Shown here: in pieces, positions 27,281 to 39,598 of the stretch
Position numbering within the stretch: position 1 is the stretch's first letter
Layout of the letters: every line of letters starts with the position of its first letter
Origin: an uncultured Chromatiaceae bacterium
Lineage (GTDB): Bacteria; Pseudomonadota; Gammaproteobacteria; Chromatiales; Chromatiaceae
Reading direction: 5' to 3'
Assembly: GCA_937923175.1 (NCBI GenBank)
Contig: CALALB010000015.1
Span: forward strand, 1-63,161
Length of the DNA: 63,161 bases
Program-made: the position numbers and the translations under genes
Notes under the pieces: model-generated
What the model was told of the DNA's origin: nothing
Seen by the model: the letters and a program-made list of their open reading frames with translations, nothing else
Database searches by the model: none

Positions 27281-27671
27281 TCAGCGCTGGTTGGCAGAAG
27301 TCTCTAGCTCGATCCGCTGCATGAAGCGCCGGCAATCGGCGTCCATGCTGGGGTTTCTATTGCAACAACTAGCCATCAGGGGATCGCCGCGATTTCCACC
27401 ATTGACCGAAAGGGCCAGGTTATTCCCTGGCTCCAGGTTGATGCCAACCGTGGGTAGCGTTAGATTCAGACCCCATTGACCCTCTGTCAGAACCCTTTGG
27501 TCCGAGCATGAGGGTATTATTGGGCGAGACTGACGTTGAGGTCTGGTTTAGCCTTCTCTCGCCCCTCTCTTGAGGCAGGTGCAGGTTATCGCTATTGCCA
27601 TCCTTTGACCGGCCCCTGTGATAAACCTGGATCCTAGGCAGGGCCTGCGGTTGGTGCGCTATCATCGACAC
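27281..27671 (-). pseudogene. Frameshifted remnant of an unknown gene
   Basis: On the minus strand, a frame open from 27547 to the TGA at 27281 has clear protein character (GLNLTLPTVGINLEPGNN, then GGNRGDPLMASCCNRNPS, ending LETSANQR) but no start codon. The preceding stretch looks coding in another frame (ATG at 27671; RGRSKDGNSDNLHLPQE, LNQTSTSVSPNNTL). A single shift near 27500 would join them into a protein of about 125 residues. I do not recognise the family. It could instead be a chance open frame. The rest of 27158-27896 holds nothing else I can support apart from a GC hairpin. Confidence 0.35.
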
Positions 27672-27807
27672 GGCTCGTCAAGCTCAGATTGAGCGCAGTT
27701 AGGTTATAGGCTAGGGCAGAAGGGGTAGAGAGACCCGCCAGTAAGGTCCGCCACAGGGCTGGGGTGCATCGGTCACCTCATGTCATTTGGTATAGAATGA
27801 TATCCCC

Positions 27808-27824
27808 CCCGCCTAGGGGGCGGG
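27808..27824. repeat. GC hairpin
   Basis: CCCGCC and GGCGGG form a perfect 6-bp stem around a 5-nt loop, in the gap between the flippase gene and the convergent small hypothetical gene. It has no U-tract on either strand. It could help terminate one or both transcripts; its flanks show no other repeat. Confidence 0.3.
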
Positions 27825-27896
27825 TAACCGGCGATGCCCCTCGGTCAAGCGATGCTCAAAGGGCACGCCCTAGCTCCTTGAGGCCATATGGATTTT

Positions 27897-28202
27897 TCAA
27901 AGATTGGGAGGCGATTCCAACCTTCCTCGCAGCCAGCAGCAAGGCGAGACAGTTACTGCTTGCATCGCACCTGATTGCGGCATATTGAGATAATGCCAGA
28001 TGCAACTTGCAAAGAATGTCGCCTCTTCAAGGCTTAAATCTAAATGCATCACAGCTACATAACGCTGTTGGATGGTTTTGGCATGTCTGGCGGCAAACTC
28101 ATCCTCAGACAGTGACCGGTCGCGGATCAACATCGATCCAGTCCCTGGTTCCGTAGCCAAATCCTCATAAAAGATACAACCGATCCGGACCAGTTCGGAC
28201 AT
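27897..28202 (-). CDS. Small hypothetical protein
   Basis: A 101-residue protein of unknown family. The ATG at 28202 has a near-perfect AGGAGG ribosome binding site, which fixes the start; an upstream in-frame TTG is not needed. Central residues (RSLSEDEFAARHAKTIQQRYVAV) look like a short helix-rich domain; the C-terminus is less regular. There is no signal peptide or membrane helix. It is transcribed away from smc; the AT-rich 28203-28376 interval must hold promoters for both. Function unknown. Confidence 0.6.
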   Translation of the reverse strand: MSELVRIGCIFYEDLATEPGTGSMLIRDRSLSEDEFAARHAKTIQQRYVAVMHLDLSLEEATFFASCIWHYLNMPQSGAMQAVTVSPCCWLRGRLESPPNL

Positions 28203-28376
28203 CGCTCTATCCTCCTGCGTTTCAAAAATCAATTATTTTATAATTTATTTATAAGTCTCTATATTTTCAGGAATTTTTAAATTGTTTCGATGAATAATCT
28301 CAAGTTTGACTTTTGTCAATCAATTCTGGATCAGGCAATGGCACCCTCGAGCAAGACCGGCTTGAGTCCATAATCT

Positions 28377-31300
28377 ATGAGACTAGAACGCATCAAGCTT
28401 GCCGGTTTTAAATCATTCGTCGATCCCACGGTCGTTTATTTCCCGAGTAATCTCGTCTGCATTGTCGGGCCCAATGGCTGCGGCAAGTCGAATATCATCG
28501 ATGCGGTGCGCTGGGTCATGGGTGAGTCGTCGGCGCATCTCTTGCGCGGCGAGTCAATGGCGGATGTGATCTTTAATGGCAGCGCCAACCGCTCTCCGGT
28601 GAGTGTGGCCAGCATCGAGCTTGTCTTAGACAATAGCGATGGACGCGCAGGCGGCCCGTATGCCGCATTTCGGCAGATCTCGATCAAGCGGCAGGTGGGG
28701 CGCGACGGTCAGTCGGTCTATCTGCTCAATGGCACACGCTGCCGACGCCGCGATATTCAGGATCTATTTTTAGGCACCGGCCTTGGACCCAGGTCCTATT
28801 CCATCATCGAGCAGGGGATGATCGTACGCCTAATCGCGGCGCGGCCTGAGGAGTTGCGGCTGTTTCTAGAGGAGGCGGCCGGGATCTCCAAATACAGGGA
28901 ACGCCGGCGCGAGACCGAGGAGCGGATACGCCAGACCCGGGAGAATCTCGACCGGCTCAATGATCTACGCCAGGAGGTCGCTCAACAGCTTGCCCGTCTC
29001 CAACGGCAGGCTGAGCTTGCTGAGCGCTATCTCCAATGGTGCGCCGAGGAACAACGTCTCGATTGGCAACTCAAGGCCCTGCGCTGGCGCACGCTTGAGC
29101 AGGAACGTCAGGGGCTTCAACAGCGATTGCTAGCCGAGGAATCCAAGCTGGCAGGGATGCAGGCCCAGGCCCAGGCCCTGGAGAACGAGATCGCCATCCG
29201 CCGGGTTGAGTATCGTTCGGCTGCTGAACGCTGCACTGCGATCCGAGGCCAGCTATATGCTGTCGAGGCGGGGATCGCCCGTTCCGAACAGTCCATCCGC
29301 TTTTATGAGGAGGAACGCCGCCGGCTTGAGGCTGAATTGGCTCGGCTGGATGGCGAGCTGGCCGATACCAGTCGAGGTTTGCTGCTTGAGTCCGAGCGGC
29401 TACAGGCGCTGGATCAGGCGCTGGCTGCTGATGAGCCCGAGCTTGAGCGCGCCGAGGCCGAGCTGGGTGAGACACTCAACGCCATCCTGAGCTGGGAGGC
29501 GCAGTTGAAGCACTGTGAATCCGAGTGGGAGACATTCAACCGGGCTGTTGCCAAACCACTGGAAGGGGCCACTGCCGAGCGTATCCGTCTGGCGGCCCTG
29601 GAACAGCTCCGGGAGCAGGCACAGGCCGGTTTACAGCGGATCGACAGCGAATGGACGGGGCTGGCTGATCTGGGATTGGCCGAGGCAGTGGAGGATCTCG
29701 CCCATCAGGCAGCGGCCTTGGATGAAGAGATCTCGGCCTTGGGCGCCGAGCGCGCGGCGGTACTCGCTGCCCTGAACCGGTGCGAGTCTGAGCTGGCGAG
29801 CTCGAGCGAGGGACTCGAGCAAGTCCGCATCCAGATCCGCGAACACAGGGGTCGCCTTGCCTCGCTGCACGCCCTGCAGGAATCTGCCCTGGCCGAGAGC
29901 GATCAGGCCTGTCGATCCTGGCTAACAGCCCGCGGGCTTGCTGACTTGCCGCGTCTGATCGAGCGTCTAGAGGTCACAGCAGGCTGGGAGGATGCAGTCG
30001 AGTCCTGTCTGGGGGAGATGCTTAAAGGTATCCTGGTGCAGAATCTAGAGGAGACGCTTGCTGGGGTAGATGAGCTACCGCCTGGCCTGATCCTCTGTGA
30101 AACCCTGGACAATGAATCGGCCTGGACTGGCGATGGACTCGGCCGCTATATCCGCGGGCCCTGGCCAGCTGGGGCCCTGATCGGGGGGGTAGGCATCGCA
30201 GACCATTGGCGCCTTGCCCTGGCCTCCCGCCGTGATCTAGAGCCGGGTGCCCGTCTGATCACCCCAGATGGCATCGAGGTCGGGCGCTCCTGGATTCGGG
30301 TGCCGATGCACACCTTGGTGGGCGGCATGATCGCCCGCACTGAGACGATTGCAGCCCTCGAAACTGCACTCGCCGGTCTTCTTGAGCAAGAGTCGGCCCT
30401 GCTGAATGCCCAGCAAGTCCAGTTGACAGTGCGCGCAACCTTGGAGCAGCGGCGCCAGGCGCTTGAGAACGCTCTGAACGCCTGTGAACGCAAGCGTTCT
30501 GGTCTGCATGCAGAACTGCGTGCTGGGCAAACCCGGCTTGAACATCAGGCCGAGCGGCGGCGTTTGCTGGCAGATGAACGGCGCAGGCTGGAACAGCAGA
30601 TCGCCGACACCCAGGCCAGTCTGGGCGAGATCCAAGCGCGGCTGGCTGAGCATCTGGAGCAAATCGAGTGCATGCGCGAACAGGGTGCTGGCTTAGAGGG
30701 GCAGCGCGAGCGTCTGCGGATGCAGCTTGCCGAGGGGCGGGCGGTTGAACGCCTCCAGCGCGATCGGGTCCAAGAGCTGCGGGTCCGGATCGAATCGAAT
30801 CGCGCCGCCCGTTTATCGCTCCAGGAGGGTCTGGAGCGATCGACCGAGCGCCAGCGCCAACTGGCGGCTCGCCACGCCGAGATCCGCGCGGCCTTGAACG
30901 CGAAGGCAACGCCCCTTGCCGAACAGCAGCTCGATCTCGAAACCCAGCGGGGCCAGCAACGCCTGCTCGAACAGCGCCTAACCGAGTCCTATCAGGAGCG
31001 GGACCATCTCGAGGGGGAGGTACGCAGGATCGAGGGTCTGCATCAACAGCTCGAACAACGGATCCAGGCCAGTCAGCGTGCCCTGGAATCGCTGCGTCTG
31101 GAATATCAGGAACGGCGGGTGCGCCAGCAATCCGTGGAGGAACAGCTCGCTGCAGCCGAGACCCATCCTGAGGCGATCCTCCAGACCCTGACCCCAGCTA
31201 CGACCGAGTCGGATCTCAGCGAACAACTGGATAGGGTACGGGCACGAATCCAGCGTTTGGGGGCGGTCAATCTCGCCGCGGTCGATGAGCGCAATGAACA

Positions 31301-31877
31301 GTCGGCACGCAAGGCATATCTGGATGCCCAGTATGAGGATATCGCCCGCGCCCTGAACACCCTTGAACAGGCGATCCGCGCCATCGATCGCGAGACCCGG
31401 CAGCGTTTCAAAGAGACCTATGAGCGGGTCAATCGGTCATTTCAGACCCTCTTTCCCCGCCTGTTCGGCGGGGGGCAGGCCTCCTTAGAGCTGACCGACA
31501 CCGATCTGCTCGAGACCGGCGTTGTGGTGATGGCCCGCCCGCCGGGCAAGCGTAATGCGAGTATCCATCTGCTGTCCGGCGGCGAGAAGGCACTGACCGC
31601 GATCGCCTTGGTCTTTGCCATCTTCGAACTCAATCCGGCGCCATTCTGTATGCTCGATGAGGTGGATGCACCCTTGGATGAGGTCAATATCAAGCGGTTT
31701 GGCGAGTTGGTGCGCGCCATGTCTGAACGCGTCCAATTCATCCTGATCAGTCATAACAAGCAAACCATGGAGATTGCCCAGCATCTGATCGGGGTGACCA
31801 TGCATGAGCCCGGGGTATCGCGTCTGGTCAGCGTCGATGTCGAGGAGGCGCTGCGTTTGTCCGGGCAGGGTCCATGA
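28377..31877 (+). CDS. smc: Chromosome segregation protein SMC
   Basis: A 1166-residue SMC ATPase that compacts and helps segregate the chromosome with the ScpA/ScpB subunits. The N-terminal ATPase half has Walker A GPNGCGKSN (31-39). Long coiled-coil arms run from about 165-500 and 650-1000. A hinge lies near 515-630 (CLGEMLKGILVQN, PDGIEVGRSW). The C-terminal half has the signature LSGGEKALTA and Walker B PFCMLDEVDAPLDE. It replaces MukB in this lineage, as in other Chromatiales and pseudomonads. It starts the smc-zipA-ligA series; an AT-rich leader (28233-28376) precedes it. All ATPase motifs are intact. Confidence 0.98.
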   Translation: MRLERIKLAGFKSFVDPTVVYFPSNLVCIVGPNGCGKSNIIDAVRWVMGESSAHLLRGESMADVIFNGSANRSPVSVASIELVLDNSDGRAGGPYAAFRQISIKRQVGRDGQSVYLLNGTRCRRRDIQDLFLGTGLGPRSYSIIEQGMIVRLIAARPEELRLFLEEAAGISKYRERRRETEERIRQTRENLDRLNDLRQEVAQQLARLQRQAELAERYLQWCAEEQRLDWQLKALRWRTLEQERQGLQQRLLAEESKLAGMQAQAQALENEIAIRRVEYRSAAERCTAIRGQLYAVEAGIARSEQSIRFYEEERRRLEAELARLDGELADTSRGLLLESERLQALDQALAADEPELERAEAELGETLNAILSWEAQLKHCESEWETFNRAVAKPLEGATAERIRLAALEQLREQAQAGLQRIDSEWTGLADLGLAEAVEDLAHQAAALDEEISALGAERAAVLAALNRCESELASSSEGLEQVRIQIREHRGRLASLHALQESALAESDQACRSWLTARGLADLPRLIERLEVTAGWEDAVESCLGEMLKGILVQNLEETLAGVDELPPGLILCETLDNESAWTGDGLGRYIRGPWPAGALIGGVGIADHWRLALASRRDLEPGARLITPDGIEVGRSWIRVPMHTLVGGMIARTETIAALETALAGLLEQESALLNAQQVQLTVRATLEQRRQALENALNACERKRSGLHAELRAGQTRLEHQAERRRLLADERRRLEQQIADTQASLGEIQARLAEHLEQIECMREQGAGLEGQRERLRMQLAEGRAVERLQRDRVQELRVRIESNRAARLSLQEGLERSTERQRQLAARHAEIRAALNAKATPLAEQQLDLETQRGQQRLLEQRLTESYQERDHLEGEVRRIEGLHQQLEQRIQASQRALESLRLEYQERRVRQQSVEEQLAAAETHPEAILQTLTPATTESDLSEQLDRVRARIQRLGAVNLAAVDERNEQSARKAYLDAQYEDIARALNTLEQAIRAIDRETRQRFKETYERVNRSFQTLFPRLFGGGQASLELTDTDLLETGVVVMARPPGKRNASIHLLSGGEKALTAIALVFAIFELNPAPFCMLDEVDAPLDEVNIKRFGELVRAMSERVQFILISHNKQTMEIAQHLIGVTMHEPGVSRLVSVDVEEALRLSGQGP

Positions 31878-31958
31878 GTCCAGCGACGAAAACTCAGCTG
31901 GCCTTGGGTATATACTTGATGCCTTGATGATCAACCGTAACTCGCTGTTGTACCCCGA

Positions 31959-34753
<2,795 letters not shown>

Positions 34754-34999
34754 CTCGAACAGGATTCCTCACCTGAGGATATCGATGGCCACCCTTGAGT
34801 CTGAAGGGTTAGTCCCCGGGGCTGTTTAGGCAATGGTGTTCATTTACCCGATCCCTCTGGTTTGTCATTCCGCTCAGGCCAGAATCCACCGGCTCGCTTG
34901 GACAGAGGGGGCAGAGTGGCAGGGGGGTGATTTTTTGTCTGACTCTCGTCTTTGCTGGCCGCTGTACCCATGTTTCATTTTTATCCTTGAGGATCGCCC

Positions 35000-35272
35000 A
35001 TGGCCGAACTGACCAAAGAGCAAGAGATCCTAATTGCGATGCGCAAAACGCTGACTGCGATCATCCGCGATGTCACCCCGCCGCCCGGGATGCGCCACCC
35101 ATTCTCGGATTCGACCATCGAGCAGGTGAAGGCCTGCCTAGGGATGATTGCGGCGCGCGAGCGCGAGCTGGCTGAGCTCCAAGGGCGTACCTCTGAGCGT
35201 CCCTATTACGCCGATGAACCTCAGGAGGTCCAGTTGATCGCCGTGGAGACACTCAAGCGCCGCTCCAACTGA
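35000..35272 (+). CDS. Small conserved hypothetical protein
   Basis: A 90-residue soluble protein with a helical first half (MAELTKEQEILIAMRKTL) and the segment PPPGMRHPFSDSTIEQVKACLGMIAARERELAE. It looks like a two-helix protein. A GAGGA-like ribosome binding site precedes the ATG (cttGAGGatcgcccATG). I do not know a function; the compact, codon-biased frame supports a real gene. It follows ligA after a 246-bp gap in which I see nothing else, so it probably has its own promoter. Confidence 0.6.
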   Translation: MAELTKEQEILIAMRKTLTAIIRDVTPPPGMRHPFSDSTIEQVKACLGMIAARERELAELQGRTSERPYYADEPQEVQLIAVETLKRRSN

Positions 35273-35289
35273 AGGCTGGATGACCACGG

Positions 35290-35315
35290 CCAGGGCGCAT
35301 GGGCATGAGCCCTGG
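35290..35315 (+). terminator. Hairpin after the small gene
   Basis: CCAGGGC and GCCCTGG form a perfect 7-bp stem with a 12-nt loop, 15 bp past the stop codon. There is no clear T-run behind it (TTGGAG), so termination here would be weak or Rho-assisted. Confidence 0.35.
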
Positions 35316-35866
35316 TTGGAGTCAATGCTTTCAGCTGAGCCATTCGGTCTGTTGCCGAAAATCAACACAGCGGGCCGAAACACGCTCCAGCCGGGCCATT
35401 CTCGTCCTCCTGAGGGGTTTTCCGAGGGCTTTATAAAGCCAGCTCGATGCCATGGTCGAACTGTTCAATGACCAGTTTGCCGGCCCGGCCCGCGCCATTA
35501 TGGCCAATCTCTATGCTGCCGGTCTGATCAGCCCTATACCCTTCCTGACCGAGGCGCGAACTATCGCGGGTCAGCGTGCGCCCGCGCTGAGCTGGCGGTT
35601 ATCGGGGCGTGGCCGTGCATCAGTGGCTCAATGAGTCCCGCCAGTTCAGCGCGATCCTGGGATTCAGTCGCTCGACCAAAGCATAGGCTCCCCAATGGGG
35701 ACTATCTGGTATCTCTGGATATGGAAGGGCAGCCCTTGCAGCGGCAAACACCAGTATCCAGGCTGGTTTGCCAGGGATACAGGGTGGGGGAAAGGCCCTG
35801 GCGCCCAGGGCTTGCGCCCTGAACCTGAAACTGCCCCCTGACTGCCGGCAGGTCTTGAAGCAGTGC
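35316..35866. other. Gene-poor stretch
   Basis: No gene I can support. Two short plus-strand frames have some coding character (from ATG 35452, MVELFNDQFAGPARAIM; and 35685-35819, with LPNGDYLVSLDMEG) but neither has a plausible ribosome binding site or a family I recognise. Together with the transposon remnant to the right, this looks like decayed DNA. Confidence 0.4.
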
Positions 35867-36116
35867 TTGACATCCTCCCCGGCCTGAAGGCCGGAGATTC
35901 CTACAGCGCTTGCGAAGCGGCATCGAGCCGTCCCTGGGTCGCTTCGGTGGGTTCCTGGGCCGAGTGCGCAACCGCTGCTCGCATCTCCCCAGGCTTAACT
36001 TCCAGCATGCGCTGCCGTAGGCCACCTTGGGTATTGGCGGCAGCGATATTGTTATAGGGCGGCTTTGCCGGCAGCGCGCACCGATCCCGCCCTGAACAGG
36101 GGGGCTTGCCGCGCAC
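35867..36116 (-). mobile_element. Right end and tnpB 3' remnant of an IS200/IS605-family element
   Basis: At 35879-35894 CCGGCC-TGAA-GGCCGG forms a perfect hairpin inside TTGACATCCTCCCC ... GATTCCT, the typical right-end sequence of IS200/IS605 elements that carry orfB/tnpB. A minus-strand frame (36116 to 35901) ends with a TAG just inside this hairpin, exactly where tnpB genes end. Its 71 residues (including QGGLRQRMLEVKPGEMR) would be a decayed TnpB C-terminus. No RuvC or zinc-finger motif is left and the 5' part is gone. In live elements this end also encodes the guide (omega) RNA scaffold, so an RNA relic may overlap. Element class is well supported by the end sequence; the protein match is weak. 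Confidence 0.6.
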
Positions 36117-36193
36117 CGGGTCAGTCTGAGGGGTACGGCCATGCCCTCAGCAGCGGCTTGCCTGAGTCAGGAAAGGGGAGGGGATGACTGGCC

Positions 36194-37054
36194 TTAACGT
36201 TGTCCTTGTGCCTCTTCGCCTTTAATCTGCACGATTTCCTGATTGAACTCGACCGCTGCGTTGTTACGCATATCGTTCAGACGCTCGCCGACCTTTTGCC
36301 GTTTGACTAGATTGACGAGCTGGGGCTTGATCTCATCGAACGCTGGCGGTTTTGCCTGGCGGGTCTCCTCGAGCTTGATGATATGCCAGCCGAACTGGGT
36401 CTGGACCGGCTCCTTGGTATAGCTCCCGGGTTTGAGTTTGGTCAACGCCTCGCCGAAGGGGGCAACCATCTGGGCCGGGTCCACCCAACCTAGATCGCCG
36501 CCATCCTTGCCGGTGGGTCCCTCCGAATGTCTTTTGGCGAGATCCTCAAACTTGGCTCCCTTATCGAGCTGTTTGATCAGATTTTTGGCCTCAGTCTCCT
36601 CCTTGACCAGGATATGGCGCGCCTTGTATTCGGTGCGGTTCATCTGGGTCTGGATCCGGTCATAGGCATCCTTAAGCTCCCGATCGCCGACCTCGATCTC
36701 ATTGGCGATGGCGGTGAGCGCGGCATTGGTCAGGACCTGAAGCCTTGCCAGTTCAAGGGCTGCAGCGACCTCGCGTTTATCGGCGAGCTTACGCCGTTCG
36801 GCCTCTTGCGAGGCGACCACCAGGTTCATGAACTCATCCAGAAGCTGTTGCTGGACCTGGGGATTGTCCTGGACCGAACGCCCCTGGAGCCGGTCTCTCA
36901 GAAAGGCCCGGAAGACATCCAGAGGATAGGGTTGACCATTGACCTTGGCAATCAGGGCCTCGGGTGAATCGGCTGGCTGTTGTTCGGCAGCCAGGGGAGC
37001 GCCGAGGATCGACAGGCTTAAGAGGGCGAGGGCAAAGGATTTTGTATTATTCAT
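36194..37054 (-). CDS. Periplasmic parvulin-type peptidyl-prolyl isomerase
   Basis: A 286-residue PPIase. Residues 1-23 are a signal peptide (basic start, FALALLSLSILGAPLAA), so it works in the periplasm on newly exported proteins. A SurA-N/PrsA-like helical region (about 30-140) precedes the rotamase domain (about 143-240): YKARHILV, FEDLAKRHSEG, GGDLGWVDPAQMVAPF and FGWHIIKLEE are the standard parvulin motifs. It has one rotamase domain, unlike SurA with two, so it is closer to the PpiC/PrsA group. It lies downstream of yciI and yciB-like genes (80-bp gap), a common gammaproteobacterial arrangement. Confidence 0.93.
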   Translation of the reverse strand: MNNTKSFALALLSLSILGAPLAAEQQPADSPEALIAKVNGQPYPLDVFRAFLRDRLQGRSVQDNPQVQQQLLDEFMNLVVASQEAERRKLADKREVAAALELARLQVLTNAALTAIANEIEVGDRELKDAYDRIQTQMNRTEYKARHILVKEETEAKNLIKQLDKGAKFEDLAKRHSEGPTGKDGGDLGWVDPAQMVAPFGEALTKLKPGSYTKEPVQTQFGWHIIKLEETRQAKPPAFDEIKPQLVNLVKRQKVGERLNDMRNNAAVEFNQEIVQIKGEEAQGQR

Positions 37055-37134
37055 GGATCAAATCACCACGCGGATGGGTAAGCACGCTTGGAACAGGGAT
37101 GGGAGCGATTTGGCGGCTCAGGGCGCACAGCGAG

Positions 37135-37434
37135 CTAAGGCAGGACCTGTTTGAAGGGCTTGACGGTCAGGCTGGCATAGACGCCTGCCGCCTGATAGGG
37201 ATCGGCAGCGGCCCAGGACTCGGCGGTAGCGAGATCCGGAAACTCGGCTACGATCAGTGAGCCGGTGAAACCGGCCTCGCCAGGGTCTGGGCAATCGATC
37301 GCTGGGTGCGGGCCGGCTAGGATCAGCCGACCCTCATCGCGCAGGGCCTCAAGACGCGCCAAATGCGCTGGGCGCGCCTGGAGACGGGCTCCAAGGCTTC
37401 CGGGGCGATCGATGGCAATGATGGCATAGAGCAT
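37135..37434 (-). CDS. YciI family protein
   Basis: A 99-residue protein with the dimeric ferredoxin-like YciI fold. The start [13 protein letters not shown], the conserved [11 protein letters not shown] with its histidine, LILAGPH with a Gly-Pro-His, and the closing [17 protein letters not shown] are all family features. The family's enzymatic role is not established; some members act on chlorinated aromatics or serve as small accessory proteins. It starts 3 bp after the yciB-like stop, so it is translated from the same mRNA. Family assignment is firm; function unknown. Confidence 0.9.
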   Translation of the reverse strand: MLYAIIAIDRPGSLGARLQARPAHLARLEALRDEGRLILAGPHPAIDCPDPGEAGFTGSLIVAEFPDLATAESWAAADPYQAAGVYASLTVKPFKQVLP

Positions 37435-37437
37435 CGA

Positions 37438-38103
37438 TTAGACCCTCTGGGGCTCGTCGGGCAGATAGCGTATCAGATAGAGCGCCTGGACGATGACGAA
37501 CGCAAGGGTCAAGCCCATGATCCCAAAGAGCTTGAAGTTGACCCAGATGGATTCTGCATGTTGGGTCTGCTGGCACAGCGCGAGGATTGACCCGGAGTAA
37601 TGGCTTGCGCACTCGGCAAGATCGATGCGGGCCGTACCGGTTGTAGCGATCAGGGTCTGGTATGCGGAATAAAAGCCGCTGCCAATATACACGACAAATA
37701 GATTGGCAAGCCCCAAGGCGGTAAAAAAGGCGCCCCATAGAGCATTCAGCCATCGCCAGGTCCCCTGCGGCAGTTCAACCGCCTGTCCCATCAGACGTTC
37801 GGCCAGCGGGCGGTCGCCGATCCAATGGCTGCTGATGAAGGTAGCGGCAAGCAGCCAGTTCACCAGGGTCGGTTTCCACATCACGAAGATCGGGTCTTGG
37901 AGGGCGATGGTCAGGCCGCCGAAGATCAATAGGATCCCGAGCGTCACAAGCGGCAGGGTTTCGAGGTGCCTTTCCCTTAGCCAAAACCAGACCACCTGGG
38001 CAGCGGTCGCCCCTATGGCTGCCGCCGTTGCCCAGTAGAGGCCAGCGAATTGATAAACGGCGAAAAAGATCAGAACGGGTAAAAGATCGCGGAGCAGTTT
38101 CAC
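37438..38103 (-). CDS. yciB: Inner membrane septation protein A (YciB/IspZ)
   Basis: A 221-residue polytopic inner-membrane protein that links envelope synthesis and septation; loss causes division defects in other bacteria. It has about five hydrophobic helices. MKLLRDLLPVLIFFAVYQ opens the family, and PIFVMWKPTLVNWLLAA and GTWRWLNALWGAFF are signature segments. The stretch around ATTGTARIDLAECASHYSG (about 150-170) is an insertion relative to the E. coli protein and is common in Chromatiales. Start at ATG 38103; divergent from the AGCS symporter gene. Confidence 0.93.
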   Translation of the reverse strand: MKLLRDLLPVLIFFAVYQFAGLYWATAAAIGATAAQVVWFWLRERHLETLPLVTLGILLIFGGLTIALQDPIFVMWKPTLVNWLLAATFISSHWIGDRPLAERLMGQAVELPQGTWRWLNALWGAFFTALGLANLFVVYIGSGFYSAYQTLIATTGTARIDLAECASHYSGSILALCQQTQHAESIWVNFKLFGIMGLTLAFVIVQALYLIRYLPDEPQRV

Positions 38104-38254
38104 AGGCGCTGAGGATCTGGTGGAATTGGATCAAGGATAAGGCCGGACGACCATTCGGGTAAAGCGCGATCGATCGATTGGACCCGGCAGATGCGCCGAT
38201 TTCCCAGGGCGCATCCAACTGTATCAACACGCTATTCACTTAGGGGGTACTGTC

Positions 38255-39598
38255 TTGGACACATTCGTTGCTTGGGTCAAAGCCTTCAATGGTCTCGTCT
38301 GGGGCCCGCCGATGCTGATCCTGATCCTGGGGGTTGGGTTATTTTTGACCCTGGGCCTGCGCTTGATGCCGCTCTTTAAGCTTGGCTTCGGGTTTCGCAT
38401 GCTCTGGCAGGGGCGCAAGGCGCAAGGGGCGGGCGACATCCCGCCCTATCAGGCGCTGATGACGGTCCTGTCGGCGACCGTCGGCACAGGTAATATCGCG
38501 GGGGTGGCAACAGCGATCGTGCTGGGCGGACCGGGCGCGCTGTTTTGGATGTGGTGTACGGCCCTGGTCGGCATGGCGACCAAGTATGCCGAGGCGGTCT
38601 TGGCCATCCATTATCGCGAGGTGGATCGCCGCGGTCAGCATCTCGGTGGCCCGATGTATTACATCAAGCTAGGCTTAGGCCAGCGTTGGGTCTGGATGGC
38701 GACGGCCTTCGCCATCTTTGGGGTGGTGGCCGGATTCGGGATCGGCAATATGGTCCAGGCCAATTCGGTGGCCCATGCCATTCAGGAGACCTTTGCGATC
38801 CCTGACTGGGCCACTGGGGTGGCGATGGCGATTGTTGCCGCCTTGGTCCTGATCGGGGGGATCAGACGGATCGGCGAGGTCTCTTCGGCCCTGGTGCCTC
38901 TGATGGCCTTGATCTATGTCGGCGGCGGACTGGTGATCCTGGTGCTCTATTCCGACCGGCTTTTGCCAGCCCTGGAATTGGTGTTCACCCATGCCTTTAG
39001 TCCGATCGCGGCCAGTGGTGGCTTTGCCGGGGCGACAGTCGCCGCAGCCATCCACTACGGGGTGGCGCGGGGTGTCTTTTCCAATGAGGCCGGTCTGGGA
39101 AGCGCCCCGATTGCGCATGCTGCTGCCCAATCCAATGACCCAGTTGCCCAGGGGGCAGTGGCGATGATCGGGACCTTTATCGATACCCTGGTGATCTGCA
39201 CCATCACCGGCCTGGTGATCCTGGTGACGGGTGTCTGGGAGGGGGGAGCAACCGGCGCGGCCTTGTCTTCGCAGGCATTTGAGCAGGCCCTGCCCGGGAT
39301 CGGGTCCTATATCGTCGCCATCGGCTTGGCGCTCTTTGCCTATACGACAACCCTCGGCTGGAGCGTCTATGGCGAGCGCTGCGCCGAGTATCTCTTCGGC
39401 GAGCGGGCTATCCTGCCGTTTCGGGTGCTTTGGGTCTTGGCCCTGCCTATAGGTGCCATGGCCCAACTCGAGGTGATTTGGTTGGTGGCCGATACCCTCA
39501 ACGCCCTGATGGCCCTGCCCAATCTGGTAGCCCTGCTGCTGTTAAGCCCTGTTGTCTTTCGCCTGAGCCGAGATTATTTCGGCTCACCCGCGAGCTAA
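38255..39598 (+). CDS. AGCS family sodium:alanine/glycine symporter
   Basis: A 447-residue transporter that moves small neutral amino acids with Na+ across the inner membrane. About ten transmembrane helices are visible. Family signatures include GTGNIAGVATAI, GGPMYYI and GVFSNEAGLGSAP. The start is TTG at 38255, backed by a strong AGGGGGT ribosome binding site 8 bp before it; no in-frame ATG fits the first helix. Its last 15 bp overlap the 3' end of the convergent flhB-like gene. The substrate (alanine or glycine) is inferred from the family. Confidence 0.94.
   Translation: MDTFVAWVKAFNGLVWGPPMLILILGVGLFLTLGLRLMPLFKLGFGFRMLWQGRKAQGAGDIPPYQALMTVLSATVGTGNIAGVATAIVLGGPGALFWMWCTALVGMATKYAEAVLAIHYREVDRRGQHLGGPMYYIKLGLGQRWVWMATAFAIFGVVAGFGIGNMVQANSVAHAIQETFAIPDWATGVAMAIVAALVLIGGIRRIGEVSSALVPLMALIYVGGGLVILVLYSDRLLPALELVFTHAFSPIAASGGFAGATVAAAIHYGVARGVFSNEAGLGSAPIAHAAAQSNDPVAQGAVAMIGTFIDTLVICTITGLVILVTGVWEGGATGAALSSQAFEQALPGIGSYIVAIGLALFAYTTTLGWSVYGERCAEYLFGERAILPFRVLWVLALPIGAMAQLEVIWLVADTLNALMALPNLVALLLLSPVVFRLSRDYFGSPAS

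Noticed and set aside
35452-35634. 60-residue frame starting MVELFNDQFAG
   Set aside because: No ribosome binding site or relatives known to me; described under the gene-poor stretch instead.
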